Source: Paenibacillus sp. FSL W8-0426 (lineage in GTDB: Bacteria > Bacillota > Bacilli > Paenibacillales > Paenibacillaceae). Taken from it: 64,000 nt of DNA. The notes below the pieces were generated by a model. It had not been told where the DNA came from. It ran no database searches and worked only from the letters and a program-made list of their open reading frames with translations. A program made the position numbers and the translations under genes. Positions 1 to 8,116 of this stretch are shown piece after piece. Location: assembly GCF_037969725.1 (NCBI RefSeq), contig NZ_CP150203.1:5806001-5870000 (forward strand), written 5' to 3'. Each line of letters begins with the position of its first letter. Position 1 is the first letter of the stretch.

Positions 1-484
1 TATCAGATGGACTGTATATACGGAATCCACTATCTTTGTCTCGCTCAGGTCTGATTAATCCTTCCTTCTCCCAATGCCGAATTGCAGAAGTAGACACATT
101 CGCTTCTTTAGCTAACTCTCCGATTGTAAACGAATCTTTATAACTGTACTTGGGGAGATCTGTCATTTCTTTCAAATCAAGCATATCGACAGTTCTTTGT
201 GCGACTTCCCTTTCTGCATGAAGGTTAACTTGAGCTTTATTAATCAGCCATAAAGCATTAAGTATATCCCCATTTATGATGAGTGGCATAACCTCTCGGA
301 CCAAATTCATTCCAAAACCTGCGTACATTGCACGTATGCACTCAAAATAAGCCTCATGTTCCTTTGTATAATTGCGATACCCGTTGGCCGCTCTTTCGAC
401 CTTTGGAATAAGTCCCCAAGCTTCATAATGCCTTAATGCGCTGGTACTTATCTTCAATTTCCTTGCTATCTCGATCCCTTTCAT
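1..484 (-). CDS. MerR-family regulator with two HTH domains (partial)
   Basis: Runs off the left edge; about 161 codons are visible from an ATG at 484 preceded by a GGGGAAG ribosome site. Residues 1-70 form a MerR winged HTH (TSALRHYEAWGLIPKVER, then NGYRNYT). After an about 50-residue helical linker a second MerR HTH begins near residue 120 (TIGELAKEANVSTSAIRHWE, then GLIRPERD). Two DNA-binding domains in one chain is an uncommon MerR layout and suggests binding of an extended or doubled operator. It is divergent from the VOC gene at 653, which is a likely target together with itself (inference). The effector is unknown because the C-terminus is cut off. Confidence 0.85.
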   Translation of the reverse strand, partial: MKGIEIARKLKISTSALRHYEAWGLIPKVERAANGYRNYTKEHEAYFECIRAMYAGFGMNLVREVMPLIINGDILNALWLINKAQVNLHAEREVAQRTVDMLDLKEMTDLPKYSYKDSFTIGELAKEANVSTSAIRHWEKEGLIRPERDKDSGFRIYSPSD

Positions 485-537
485 CTCGCTTCCCCTTTTA
501 TCCTTTACTTAGTCGTTAAACCAGATGACGGCTTTTT

Positions 538-612
538 CTCTCTTATCATTATAAAAAAGGGATATAATAAATAAAACATTAGCATTTGCATGAGTGTTTT
601 ATGATAAGAGAG
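538..612. promoter_or_regulatory. Perfect 12-bp inverted repeat between divergent genes
   Basis: CTCTCTTATCAT at 538-549 is repeated in inverted form at 601-612 (ATGATAAGAGAG), 51 bp apart, in the gap between the MerR gene and the VOC gene. It could be a split operator for the two-HTH MerR protein or the arms of an RNA stem. The function is inferred from position only. Confidence 0.45.
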
Positions 613-652
613 TAATTATGTTAATCAGCCACTTTTCGAGGAGGTTGTACTC

Positions 653-1387
653 TTGTCAACAAAACAATCCGGTACCGCGATCCCCATTTTGCCCAGCAGA
701 TCTATAGACGAACAACTGGATTTTTACCAAGCATTAGGTTTCGAAGTGACGTACCGTCAAGCCAAACCCAACCTGTACGCTTGCGTCCGTCACAGAATCG
801 TAGAACTACATTTCTTTGTACTCAAGCAACTGAATCCGGAAAATTCTTACAGCATGTGCTACGTACACGTTCCAGATGTGGATGCCGTATACAAGGAATT
901 TAGTGAGAATTTAAAAAATGTGTACAGAAAAATCCCCACTAAGGGATTTCCTAAAATTTCAAAACCAAATGACCTGTTGGAAGATCGCAGATTTAATCTC
1001 ATCGATCCTGCTGGTAACCGTCTGTTAATTGGAACTAAGCATACCGAGAATAGACAAATCGTAAAAGGGACCTCCAAATTTGAAGTCGCCTACGAAGCTG
1101 CCTACCGAATGATGTATGCCAAAGATGAGCCAGTTGGTGCAGCAAAAGTACTAGATGTAGTGCTTTCAAAAGCTCAAGATGCATCTTCATTACTTCATTT
1201 TAGAGCGTACGTATTACGTGCAGATATCGCAGTTGCTATGGAGGAATGGTCAATTGTGAATCACTTTGTCCAGAAAACGGATCAGATTTCATTATCTGAC
1301 TCAGAACTTATTGAAAAAGTCACAGAAGAAGAATTTATTAGGCTAAGAGAAATTAAAAAAATGCTTGAAATGCAAGGGGAATATTAA
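653..1387 (+). CDS. VOC/glyoxalase-fold (bleomycin-resistance-like) protein with C-terminal extension
   Basis: Residues 1-130 have the vicinal-oxygen-chelate pattern seen in bleomycin-resistance-like proteins: IPILPSRSIDEQLDFYQALG, then a second module ending in NLIDPAGNRLLIG. Members of this fold sequester small molecules or act as metal-dependent enzymes, and the substrate here cannot be read. Residues 135-244 are a helical extension of unknown role. The start is TTG at 653, 7 bases after the ribosome site GAGGAGG. It lies opposite the two-HTH MerR gene, so it may be its target. The downstream gap holds a copy of the dispersed repeat at 1461. Confidence 0.8.
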   Translation: MSTKQSGTAIPILPSRSIDEQLDFYQALGFEVTYRQAKPNLYACVRHRIVELHFFVLKQLNPENSYSMCYVHVPDVDAVYKEFSENLKNVYRKIPTKGFPKISKPNDLLEDRRFNLIDPAGNRLLIGTKHTENRQIVKGTSKFEVAYEAAYRMMYAKDEPVGAAKVLDVVLSKAQDASSLLHFRAYVLRADIAVAMEEWSIVNHFVQKTDQISLSDSELIEKVTEEEFIRLREIKKMLEMQGEY

Positions 1388-1460
1388 AGTTCAACCAGCG
1401 TTCAATCACTTACGAAACTTATAAAGAATTTCATACGTAAGAGTATTCGCGGAATCATTG

Positions 1461-1555
1461 AACTAACCTGCCCGTTCGTTGAACAAAAGCAGCCGATCAT
1501 TGATCAGCTGCTTTCTTGATATTATTGAGCAATCGTTTCCCGTTAGTTTAATGAC
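1461..1555. repeat. Dispersed intergenic repeat, full copy
   Basis: One of the best full copies. The left end AACCTGCCCGTTCGTTGAAC leads into a hairpin (AGCAGCCGATCA / TGATCAGCTGCT), then TTGATATTATTGAGCAATCG, then the right end TTTCCCGTTAGTTTAATGAC. The two ends share the direct repeat CCCGTTNGTTNAA. On the minus strand the hairpin is followed by TTTTGTT and so resembles an intrinsic terminator. Confidence 0.8.
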
Positions 1556-1638
1556 GGTCTACATATTTTACTCTTGTTTTGAGGCATGGTAACTGAGTCC
1601 TTATCTACAAATATTATTTTGTAACTCCATTATGCTGC

Positions 1639-2793
1639 TTAATTTTTGAAAATCACGACCATATGCTTGCTCCCCATATATTCAACGGAAGTATTTAACT
1701 GCTCCGCCACAAAACGAACAGGAACGAACGCACTGCCGTTCTTCAGAAGTAAAGGAGCATCTTGCATCACCGTTTGCTGGTTTACTTTTACCTGCCTGTT
1801 CCCTACAACCCAACGAATCGTTTTACCATCCTTCTGAATCGTTACCTCTTTGGTGCTCTGCTTCCAATTCACGGCTGCCCCAAGCTTCTCGGAGATGAAA
1901 CGGATCGGCACATAGGTACGTCCTGTCTGAATAAATGGCGCTGCGGTAATACGATAAGCACTTTCTCCAACATAAGCAGTCGTGCTGCCGATCACCAAGC
2001 GCTGTGTCTTACGCTGACCGCCAGGCAACTCATTTCCTGCCATTTTCACAAATAATTTATATGTTTTCGATCCCTTGCTTAAATCTAAATAGTTATTTTG
2101 CAGTGCAAGTGGTTCAATGAATGCACCCGTATCATAATACGGTAAAAAACCACGTTGTTGGAGCGGCTCTAAATCCCAGACTCGATTATTTTTCAAATAG
2201 AGGTAAGACAATCTTTGAAGATTTCTCAACGGCTCCAAATCATAGATCTGGTTAGATGATAAATCCAGAGAAAGTAAGTTAGTTAATTTAGATAAAGGAG
2301 CAAGATCTTTGATGTTATTATTCGCAGCATCGAGTCTCCAAAGATTAACCAATCCTGCTAGCGGCTTTAGATCTGTGATCTTGTTAGAACTTATGGACAA
2401 CGTATTCAGATTAACTAGTCCCGCTAGCGCTGAAAGATCATTGAATTGGTTCCTAGATACCGATAAATCTGTCAACTTCGTTAACTTCCTGAGGGGCTTA
2501 ATATCCTCAATTTGATTGTCACTCAAATCCAAAGTCGTCATATTGACTGCATACTCCAAACCCTGCAAACTCTTAATTCCTTTACCCGATAAATTAACGT
2601 CGGTCAGTGACTCTAAATCCTCTTTTGTCAGTGATTCATCGTCGTTTTTATTCAATAATGACTTAATCGCTTGTTCTAGGTTGATATCCTCAAAAGCTAA
2701 AGGCTGTTGGTTAAACGCCTCCATGTAAGCCTGTCTTGGTAAGCCAAAACATAGGACAAAAATAATTAATAATCCAGCAAGGTATTTCTTCAT
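1639..2793 (-). CDS. Secreted leucine-rich-repeat protein with stalk domain
   Basis: The start is placed at 2793 (MKKYLAGLLIIFVLCFGLP), 10 bases after GGAGAGG; an in-frame ATG 39 bases upstream lacks a site. The N-terminal 20 residues are a signal peptide. Residues about 50-220 contain seven or so 22-residue leucine-rich repeats of the internalin type (NLSGKGIKSLQGLEY, LDLSDNQIEDIKPLRKL). The C-terminal 110 residues carry two halves of a copper-amine-oxidase N-terminal-like (stalk) domain (TYVPIRFISEKLGAAVNW and SAFVPVRFVAEQLNTSVEY), a domain very common in Paenibacillus exported proteins. A surface binding role is likely; the partner is unknown. Confidence 0.88.
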   Translation of the reverse strand: MKKYLAGLLIIFVLCFGLPRQAYMEAFNQQPLAFEDINLEQAIKSLLNKNDDESLTKEDLESLTDVNLSGKGIKSLQGLEYAVNMTTLDLSDNQIEDIKPLRKLTKLTDLSVSRNQFNDLSALAGLVNLNTLSISSNKITDLKPLAGLVNLWRLDAANNNIKDLAPLSKLTNLLSLDLSSNQIYDLEPLRNLQRLSYLYLKNNRVWDLEPLQQRGFLPYYDTGAFIEPLALQNNYLDLSKGSKTYKLFVKMAGNELPGGQRKTQRLVIGSTTAYVGESAYRITAAPFIQTGRTYVPIRFISEKLGAAVNWKQSTKEVTIQKDGKTIRWVVGNRQVKVNQQTVMQDAPLLLKNGSAFVPVRFVAEQLNTSVEYMGSKHMVVIFKN

Positions 2794-2892
2794 TCTGACC
2801 ATTCCTCTCCAATCACTGTATAAACTAGCCAATGTTGCTTGAATTAAGACGCAGTTTGCAAAGAAAAGTTGTATTGAAGAGTAATGTAAGTA

Positions 2893-2925
2893 TTCTGCTC
2901 GTTAGTTGAACAGCCCATCAAAGTT
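2893..2925. repeat. Dispersed repeat, degenerate left end
   Basis: CTGCTCGTTAGTTGAACAGCC matches the left end of the dispersed repeat and then loses similarity. It lies between the divergent LRR gene and the small secreted protein gene. Confidence 0.4.
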
Positions 2926-3038
2926 GATTCTTTCGGAGACCAATTGTCCTGCAACGCCAAATAGGCCCTTACCACTTTTTAGTGAATATAATGTTTTAAA
3001 GTAGGAAATAATTGTTGGTATAGAAAGGCGGGGATAAT

Positions 3039-3509
3039 ATGTTTAAGAAAATATATTTAATAGCCTTTGCAGTGACTATTATTTCAGGAGTGTCATTAAT
3101 TCCCAATTCAAAAGCAGACACCTATCCAGAAATGGAAACCGTAAATAAGACAGATAAAAATCCTGTTAACACGAATTTTTCAACAAATAATGTGAAATCC
3201 GAAGAATCAGTAAAAAACGTAGAATCCGTAGAATCAAAAATCGCAAAAGGGTATTATAGTCAATTCTATACACCTCATGGCATGTTCGTGCGAGCAGATG
3301 AACAAAGTATCTTTAAGGAATCAGAGATAGCAAGAACTATAGATGAAATCGGGCCTAATACGAATCAACTAATTTTTGAAGGCGAGTTTTTTTTAAAAGT
3401 AGATGAAGCAGAATTTTCTAAAAATTATCCCAATTCGTTGCTCTTAGGTAAAACCTTAAATGATGAAAACCCGACTGATACTGATGTTCCATCAAGTTCA
3501 TCAAAATAG
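3039..3509 (+). CDS. Small secreted protein of unknown function
   Basis: A 156-residue product not recognised as a known family. Residues 1-26 form a clear signal peptide ending before ADTYPEM. Residues 30-70 are low-complexity and rich in Asn, Ser, Glu and Val, with short repeats (VKSEESVKNVESVESK). The remainder is a compact acidic-basic domain with FYTPHGMFVRADEQSIF. The start follows the ribosome site AAAGGCGGGG with good spacing. It stands alone and is followed by a terminator hairpin at 3526. AT content is higher than in the neighbouring core genes. Confidence 0.6.
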   Translation: MFKKIYLIAFAVTIISGVSLIPNSKADTYPEMETVNKTDKNPVNTNFSTNNVKSEESVKNVESVESKIAKGYYSQFYTPHGMFVRADEQSIFKESEIARTIDEIGPNTNQLIFEGEFFLKVDEAEFSKNYPNSLLLGKTLNDENPTDTDVPSSSSK

Positions 3510-3523
3510 TAATTTCATTTCAT

Positions 3524-3563
3524 AAAGAAGGAGCCATTGTTTTCGACAACGGCTTCTGATTTT
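3524..3563 (+). terminator. Intrinsic terminator after the secreted protein gene
   Basis: GAAGGAGCCATTGT and GACAACGGCTTC form an imperfect stem followed by TTTTTTTATTTT. Confidence 0.65.
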
Positions 3564-3774
3564 TTTATTTTGGAATTAGCGTGACTCCAGTGAATGTTTC
3601 GACTCCCGGCCGCTGTTGTCCCCAGATATTCACGGTAGAAATCCGGTGGCAAAGGCGGACGCTATCGCTCCTACAGTTCCAAACTTCTCCTCCGTCTCTC
3701 TTCCCTTATAAGATAGTTTTAAGTTCAATCTATATAGATTGATAAGCTCCGTTTCATTCACGTCCCTATCCTAC
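3564..3774. other. Intergenic stretch without recognisable gene
   Basis: About 210 bases between the terminator and the next repeat copy. A GC-rich segment at about 3590-3700 (around CCGGTGGCAAAGGCGGACGC) differs in base composition from its AT-rich surroundings, but no frame codes for a convincing protein and no RNA gene is recognised. Confidence 0.4.
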
Positions 3775-3864
3775 GTTAACCTGCCCTTTAGTTGAACAAA
3801 AGCAGCCGATCACATTGATCAGCTGCTTTCTTGATATTATTGAGCTATTGTTTCCCTTTATCTT
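3775..3864. repeat. Dispersed intergenic repeat, full copy
   Basis: GTTAACCTGCCCTTTAGTTG, then the hairpin AGCAGCCGATCA / TGATCAGCTGCT, then TTGATATTATTGAGCTATTG and TTTCCCTTTA. It is nearly identical to the copy at 1461 apart from the right end. It lies directly after the stop of the leftward flavin reductase gene and probably acts as its terminator. Confidence 0.75.
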
Positions 3865-3868
3865 ATCC

Positions 3869-4414
3869 TCAGATGCGTTTGGTGTAGGCAATCAAATCCA
3901 ATATTGAGGCATCCATACGCTGCTGGATTTCGTGATCTAATTGGAATTGAATGTCTTGGTTAGGAACTTCAATACGTTCGATCTGACTGTCGATGGCAAA
4001 TACATTTTCCGCAAAAGATTTAGTTCCCATCGAGGCTAAAAGGGGCTTCAACGCATAATCGATGGAAAGCAAGTTCGAAAGGGTACCTCCTACAAAATAG
4101 GCAGCTGCGATTTTATCTTTAAAGGCTTTTTGCGGCAATAAATCAACGTAAGCTTTAAGGATGCCTGTATAGGTTGTTTTATACACCGGGCTTGCAATAA
4201 TGATTCCTGTCGCTTCTTCCACTTTGGCATGTGCGCTTAATATGGGCTTGCTGTTGAAATTGGCGTGCATCAAATCAGCCGGAGGCAAGGAGTACACATC
4301 GATGATCGCTACTTCGCAGCCTTGCTGCTCCAATTTCAGTTTGGCATATTGAACAACGCCGTTTACCCGAGATCTATTGTTGGGGCTTCCAGAAATGATC
4401 GCTATTTTACTCAT
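3869..4414 (-). CDS. ssuE: NADPH-dependent FMN reductase, SsuE type
   Basis: A 181-residue flavodoxin-fold protein. The N-terminal phosphate-binding loop is IISGSPNNRSR, followed by the family motif IIIASPVYKTTYTGILKAYV and the FVGGTLSNLLSIDYALKPLL segment. SsuE-type enzymes reduce free FMN with NADPH and hand it to a partner monooxygenase. Here the partner is the acyl-CoA-dehydrogenase-like gene just upstream, whose stop overlaps this start by 8 bases. Sulfonate use, as in the classic SsuE, is not shown by this context. Confidence 0.88.
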   Translation of the reverse strand: MSKIAIISGSPNNRSRVNGVVQYAKLKLEQQGCEVAIIDVYSLPPADLMHANFNSKPILSAHAKVEEATGIIIASPVYKTTYTGILKAYVDLLPQKAFKDKIAAAYFVGGTLSNLLSIDYALKPLLASMGTKSFAENVFAIDSQIERIEVPNQDIQFQLDHEIQQRMDASILDLIAYTKRI

Positions 4415-5678
4415 TGTCTGCTTTAGCTCCAGTAGTTGATCCTAGAGACGATGCGTAAGCTAATGTCATCCCATGCTGTGGCGGTAAGCCCATTAGTACT
4501 CTTCCGTATAGCTCAAGCCCGGTAGATGCCGTAGTCAGCGCATGATTAGAGCCGCCTCTAATGTCACGGAAGATTTGAGACAAGCGATTGGAATCGGCAA
4601 TGACACTCCCTCCGCTCTCCGCCATTAGCATATCTACGGCTTCCCAGCATAACATCGCTGCATAGGTCATATCCGTCTGAAGCTGAGCCACTTCCTTTAG
4701 GCTGAATCCTTCTGCATTTTGCACATGACGCTCCAGATGATCAATGGCTCGACTGATATGAAGATGAGCGGATTCGACTTTCATGGCGGCAAGCCCTACT
4801 TTATACTGAATATGGCCCACTTCCGCCTGAGAATGATGGATGGTCATCGTTATTCCTCGATGAGGCGCTTTTTCAACAAAATACTCGACAGCCCCTCTGG
4901 CCAGTCCGAGAATCGCACTGATCCCGGTCGTAATACTTGTAATAAGCTGTACATAAGGTTTGTATTTGTCACGCCCTTTTAATTCAACAGGCAAAGAACT
5001 CATTTGTTTCGTGTCCTGGCTGACGACATATTTCTCTGGAATAAAGACATTTTTGATTTCCAGACTATTACTTGCCGACCCTTTTAAACTCATCGTGTAC
5101 CAGTCATCTACAATGGTAACTTCACTCATCGGAACGACGGCCAACATCATCCCCAAATTTTTGCTTTCCTGCATGGACTTTGCGTCATTCAAATTTAACA
5201 AAGCATGGGTTGCATGCTTGGAACCTGAACCGAATCCCCAAAAGCCCTCCTCTACCAAATAGCCCCCGTCTACTTTTTTCACTACAGCTTTGCGTGCTCC
5301 CAAGACGGAACAAAAACGTACTTCCTCTTGCTGACCAAAGAGAGAATCCAATGCTTCGGAAGATAAAGACAATGAAGCCGTATAGTTGTTGCCGTTAATG
5401 ATTTGAACGACCCAGCCAACAGAGCCGTTCCCCTTGGCCACCTCGGAAATAATTTCAACCATGGCACGGATACTTACCTCATGACCTCCGTACTCTTTCG
5501 GTGTGCCAAGCTTAAACAAACCCGCATCCGAAACTTTCTGAATAACCTCTTCAGGAATATGTCTTTCTTCATCAATCATCGTTCCGAATTTTTGAAGATA
5601 GGGAACTAACGCTGTAGCGTTGTTTAGTAATTGACGTTCAAGTGTGGTGAGCTGATGGTCGCTGCTTAAGTTAGCCAT
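4407..5678 (-). CDS. Acyl-CoA-dehydrogenase-fold flavin-dependent monooxygenase
   Basis: The start is set at 5678 (MANLSSDHQL), 10 bases after AAGGAG; a longer frame to 5786 lacks a site and crosses the promoter. The 423-residue product has the N-terminal helical domain with KLGTPKEYGGHE, the beta domain around residues 120-220 and a C-terminal four-helix region (GGSVIADSNRLSQIFRDIRG). This pattern is typical of DszC/SfnB/HsaA-type oxygenases that use reduced flavin rather than CoA-thioester dehydrogenases. It overlaps the flavin reductase gene, so the two form a two-component monooxygenase. The substrate is unknown, possibly an organosulfur or aromatic compound. Confidence 0.82.
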   Translation of the reverse strand: MANLSSDHQLTTLERQLLNNATALVPYLQKFGTMIDEERHIPEEVIQKVSDAGLFKLGTPKEYGGHEVSIRAMVEIISEVAKGNGSVGWVVQIINGNNYTASLSLSSEALDSLFGQQEEVRFCSVLGARKAVVKKVDGGYLVEEGFWGFGSGSKHATHALLNLNDAKSMQESKNLGMMLAVVPMSEVTIVDDWYTMSLKGSASNSLEIKNVFIPEKYVVSQDTKQMSSLPVELKGRDKYKPYVQLITSITTGISAILGLARGAVEYFVEKAPHRGITMTIHHSQAEVGHIQYKVGLAAMKVESAHLHISRAIDHLERHVQNAEGFSLKEVAQLQTDMTYAAMLCWEAVDMLMAESGGSVIADSNRLSQIFRDIRGGSNHALTTASTGLELYGRVLMGLPPQHGMTLAYASSLGSTTGAKADNE

Positions 5679-5704
5679 TCGTATATCGCTCCTTGTTTTC
5701 GAAT

Positions 5705-5718
5705 TATACAGGTGTATA
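5705..5718. promoter_or_regulatory. Probable TetR-type operator
   Basis: TATACA GG TGTATA is a perfect dyad located between the divergent monooxygenase operon and the TetR gene. It overlaps a possible -10 (TATAAT read leftward) of the operon. Binding by the adjacent regulator is inferred. Confidence 0.5.
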
Positions 5719-5730
5719 TTTAAAACGTGT

Positions 5731-5758
5731 TTGTAGAATAAATAATATGATGTATAAT
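5731..5758 (+). promoter_or_regulatory. Promoter for the TetR regulator gene
   Basis: -35-like TTGTAG at 5731-5736, a 16-base gap, and a consensus -10 TATAAT at 5753-5758. It lies upstream of the ATG at 5822. Confidence 0.5.
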
Positions 5759-5821
5759 AGGCCTCATCAACCGATAAAAACGCCAATATGTCGAAAAACG
5801 ATACACAGAGAGGAATCTGTC

Positions 5822-6379
5822 ATGGTAAATAAAACAACGGAAGACCTTAGAGTCAGAAGAACCCATAAGCTCCTGTACAATGCTCTATTTGATCTCATGG
5901 GCAAACACTCATTTGAACATATAACGGTGAAGCAAATTTGTGATTTGGCGATGGTGCACCGGACTACGTTCTATACGCATTTTCAGGATAAATTTGATTT
6001 ACTTTCACGTGCCGTGCAGCAAATTGCCGAGGAAGAATTCAAGAACTTTGCCGAGGTATCCCTTTCTCCGTTCGATAATTTTCGGGAATTGTTTTCCGTT
6101 GCAGCGAAACATAAAACATTATTTTCACAGCTTTTATTTGAGGAAAGAGATTCCTTAAGGAATTTGTTGCGGAGGGATATGGGGGCAGGTATGAAGAAAT
6201 ACTTGGTTGAGCATCACTCCATTGAAGTAGATTCCATAGAAATACAAATTAAACTGGAGGCCTACATCGGAGCTGTTCTTGGTGTGTTAAATTGGTGGAT
6301 GGAGAACAACATGTCTATTGATGAAGAGGAATTATACAAAAAGATGAATATCTTTTCAGAATGGACTTTCGCAGAATAG
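5822..6379 (+). CDS. TetR/AcrR-family transcriptional regulator
   Basis: The start is at 5822 (MVNKTTEDLRVRRTHKLLYN) after AGAGAGGAATCTGTC. The 185-residue protein has an N-terminal TetR HTH: residues 12-55 include HSFEHITVKQICDLAMVHRT and TFYTHFQDKFDLL. The C-terminal part resembles the DhaS-like TetR ligand domain. It is divergent from the flavin monooxygenase operon and is probably its repressor, acting at the dyad 5705-5718. The inducer cannot be read from sequence. Confidence 0.88.
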   Translation: MVNKTTEDLRVRRTHKLLYNALFDLMGKHSFEHITVKQICDLAMVHRTTFYTHFQDKFDLLSRAVQQIAEEEFKNFAEVSLSPFDNFRELFSVAAKHKTLFSQLLFEERDSLRNLLRRDMGAGMKKYLVEHHSIEVDSIEIQIKLEAYIGAVLGVLNWWMENNMSIDEEELYKKMNIFSEWTFAE

Positions 6380-6445
6380 TCTCTCATTGCACCAAAAAAC
6401 CGATCACGATGGAACCGACGGACAAGCCAGTCCCTAACGTTGAAC

Positions 6446-6493
6446 GAAGAACCCTTCAAAACCACCATTAACGTGGGTTTGAAGGGTTCTTGT
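6446..6493. terminator. Bidirectional terminator
   Basis: AAGAACCCTTCAAAACCAC and GTGGGTTTGAAGGGTTCTT form a long stem between two convergent genes (TetR regulator and RibD-type reductase). Confidence 0.75.
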
Positions 6494-6500
6494 GCTTCGC

Positions 6501-7055
6501 TTATTTCTCATCTAAATGGTAGATGACTTGCACGACACCGGAAGCAAACGTTCTTGTATCCACCGTTTTCAAGTTTATTCTCTGTTTCATATCCATAAAT
6601 AGCGGTTTTCCTTCTCCTAATATGACAGGGTGAATGGATAATCTAAATTCGTCAACTAACCCCAAATGAATAAACGTAGTCATCAGATTGGCTCCGCCAT
6701 ACAACCAAATATCTTTACCTGGTTTATTCTTTAATTTAATAACTTCTTCAACCATATTATTATTAATGTAGGTGGCTTTATGATCCGTCTCATTTTTAGT
6801 TCTGGAAAACACATATTTCTCTTTCGTATGAACCAGATCCCAAAACTCTTTCTCAGCATCGGTAGATTCATTTTCTGGAGTAAATTGTCCCCATAAATCA
6901 TAGCTTTTTCTTCCGTAGAAAATCGTGTCAATTTGACTCAGAAAGTGATTAAACTCCATATCAGGATCCATGATGCACCAATCCACTTCCCCATTTTTCC
7001 CTTCAATGAAACCATCTAACGTAACGGCTAAATCTAAAATTACTCTTCGGCTCAT
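6501..7055 (-). CDS. Dihydrofolate reductase-family protein (RibD C-terminal domain)
   Basis: The start is at 7055 (MSRRVILDLAVTLDGFIEGK), 9 bases after AAAGGAG. The 184-residue product has the RibD C-terminal/DHFR-like fold signature: VTLDGFIEGKNGEVDW near the start, IFYGRKSYDLWGQ in the middle, IWLYGGANLMTTFIHLGLVD, and HPVILGEGKPLF near the end. Such stand-alone proteins are NADPH-binding reductases of mostly unknown substrate, widespread in Bacilli. It is not a true folA. It is transcribed alone and ends at the shared terminator at 6446. Confidence 0.88.
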   Translation of the reverse strand: MSRRVILDLAVTLDGFIEGKNGEVDWCIMDPDMEFNHFLSQIDTIFYGRKSYDLWGQFTPENESTDAEKEFWDLVHTKEKYVFSRTKNETDHKATYINNNMVEEVIKLKNKPGKDIWLYGGANLMTTFIHLGLVDEFRLSIHPVILGEGKPLFMDMKQRINLKTVDTRTFASGVVQVIYHLDEK

Positions 7056-7334
7056 CACTTGCATCTCCTTTCATTCATCTACGTTCAGTATAGATCTGAA
7101 TTACGACAAATCACGTCGTAGTTAAGAAGCAAGTTTCTTTTCAATTTGGTTAGCAGGGTTACAAATTAATCCGTTGAATCAACGGAATCCTGAATGACGT
7201 CAGCTTCTTTCAGCATTCCGGTTCTTTTCAAATCAAAGTAATCTAAGTGAATATAAATAAATTATATACCTTTGTATAAGTTTACTTTACTTTTATAAAA
7301 ATTTAATTTATAATCGATCCATGAGGTGATGGTC

Positions 7335-7574
7335 GTGAAGAAAGATTTTGGTGATTCGATATCAAACAAGGTTTACGAATATCGTGTACTTGCCAGAATG
7401 TCTCAGCAAGAATTAGCAGAGAAAGTCGGGGTTTCCAAACAAACCATCTTCGTCATGGAAAAGGGAAATTATGTTCCAACTTTGCTGTTAGCTTTTCGAA
7501 TTGCCGATTTTTTTAATGTCGATGTAAACGATATTTTTACTTATGTGAAAGGAAATGATCAAAATGATAACTAA
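7335..7574 (+). CDS. XRE-family HTH regulator
   Basis: A 79-residue single-domain Cro/CI-like HTH (YRVLARMSQQELAEKVGVSK, QTIFVMEKGNYVPTLLLAFR, then FNVDVNDIF), the short type that usually represses its own operon. GTG at 7335 is preferred because AGGTG lies 6 bases upstream; GTG 7326 and ATG 7329 overlap that site. It overlaps the following small membrane-protein gene, a common pairing in Firmicutes in which the membrane partner is co-expressed. Confidence 0.85.
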   Translation: MKKDFGDSISNKVYEYRVLARMSQQELAEKVGVSKQTIFVMEKGNYVPTLLLAFRIADFFNVDVNDIFTYVKGNDQNDN

Positions 7575-7914
7575 GTTCTTCTCAGATGTCCATAATGCTA
7601 TTTTTTCCCCTTTAAAGTCCTGGGCTGAACAATCTACGGCAAATTGGAATATTCTCATTGGAGTTGGTTTTTTACTGGTTATGGGGAGCGCAATTTTAGT
7701 GTATGTATTGTATAAGAAAACCGGGCAAGACGACGAACGGACCAATAAAATCTTTTTGAAAAGCAGTTCCTACATGCTGTTGGCCATTATTCTATGTGAC
7801 ATCATTTTTCCTAAAGACGATATGTGGACCATCTTCTTCTTGTTCAAATATACGCTGGCATTTCTAGCCGGTGGAATTTACATGGCCGTCCAATATAAAA
7901 GGGATTTTTCATAA
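7564..7914 (+). CDS. Small membrane protein in an operon with the XRE regulator
   Basis: 116 residues from ATG 7564, 10 bases after AAAGGA and overlapping the regulator stop by 11 bases. Three hydrophobic segments are visible: NILIGVGFLLVMGSAILVYV, SYMLLAIILCDIIF and IFFLFKYTLAFLAGGIYMAV. The family is not recognised by name. The arrangement (short XRE regulator, then a three-helix membrane protein) is frequent in Bacilli and suggests co-regulation. Confidence 0.7.
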   Translation: MITKFFSDVHNAIFSPLKSWAEQSTANWNILIGVGFLLVMGSAILVYVLYKKTGQDDERTNKIFLKSSSYMLLAIILCDIIFPKDDMWTIFFLFKYTLAFLAGGIYMAVQYKRDFS

Positions 7915-8035
7915 GGAAAGATCGAGAAGCGAGATTGGGGTGCAGTAGGGCTCGTTATTACTGGTTGTACTCGTGTTTTACCTAATGGGCATGGATTTAC
8001 GAATGAATTTGCTCGATACAACGATGAATTGTTCC

Positions 8036-8116
8036 AAGTTTACACCAAAGCAGCTGATCACTATGATCGGCTGCTCTCTTGGTTATATTGAGTTTACGTT
8101 TCCCGTTAGTTCAATG
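8036..8116. repeat. Dispersed intergenic repeat, full copy
   Basis: The hairpin AGCAGCTGATCA / TGATCGGCTGCT lies at about 8047-8076, followed by TTGGTTATATTGAGTTTACG and the right end TTTCCCGTTAGTTCAATG. The stop codon of the leftward gene at 8111 is the TGA read in that right end. The left end is diverged. Confidence 0.7.
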
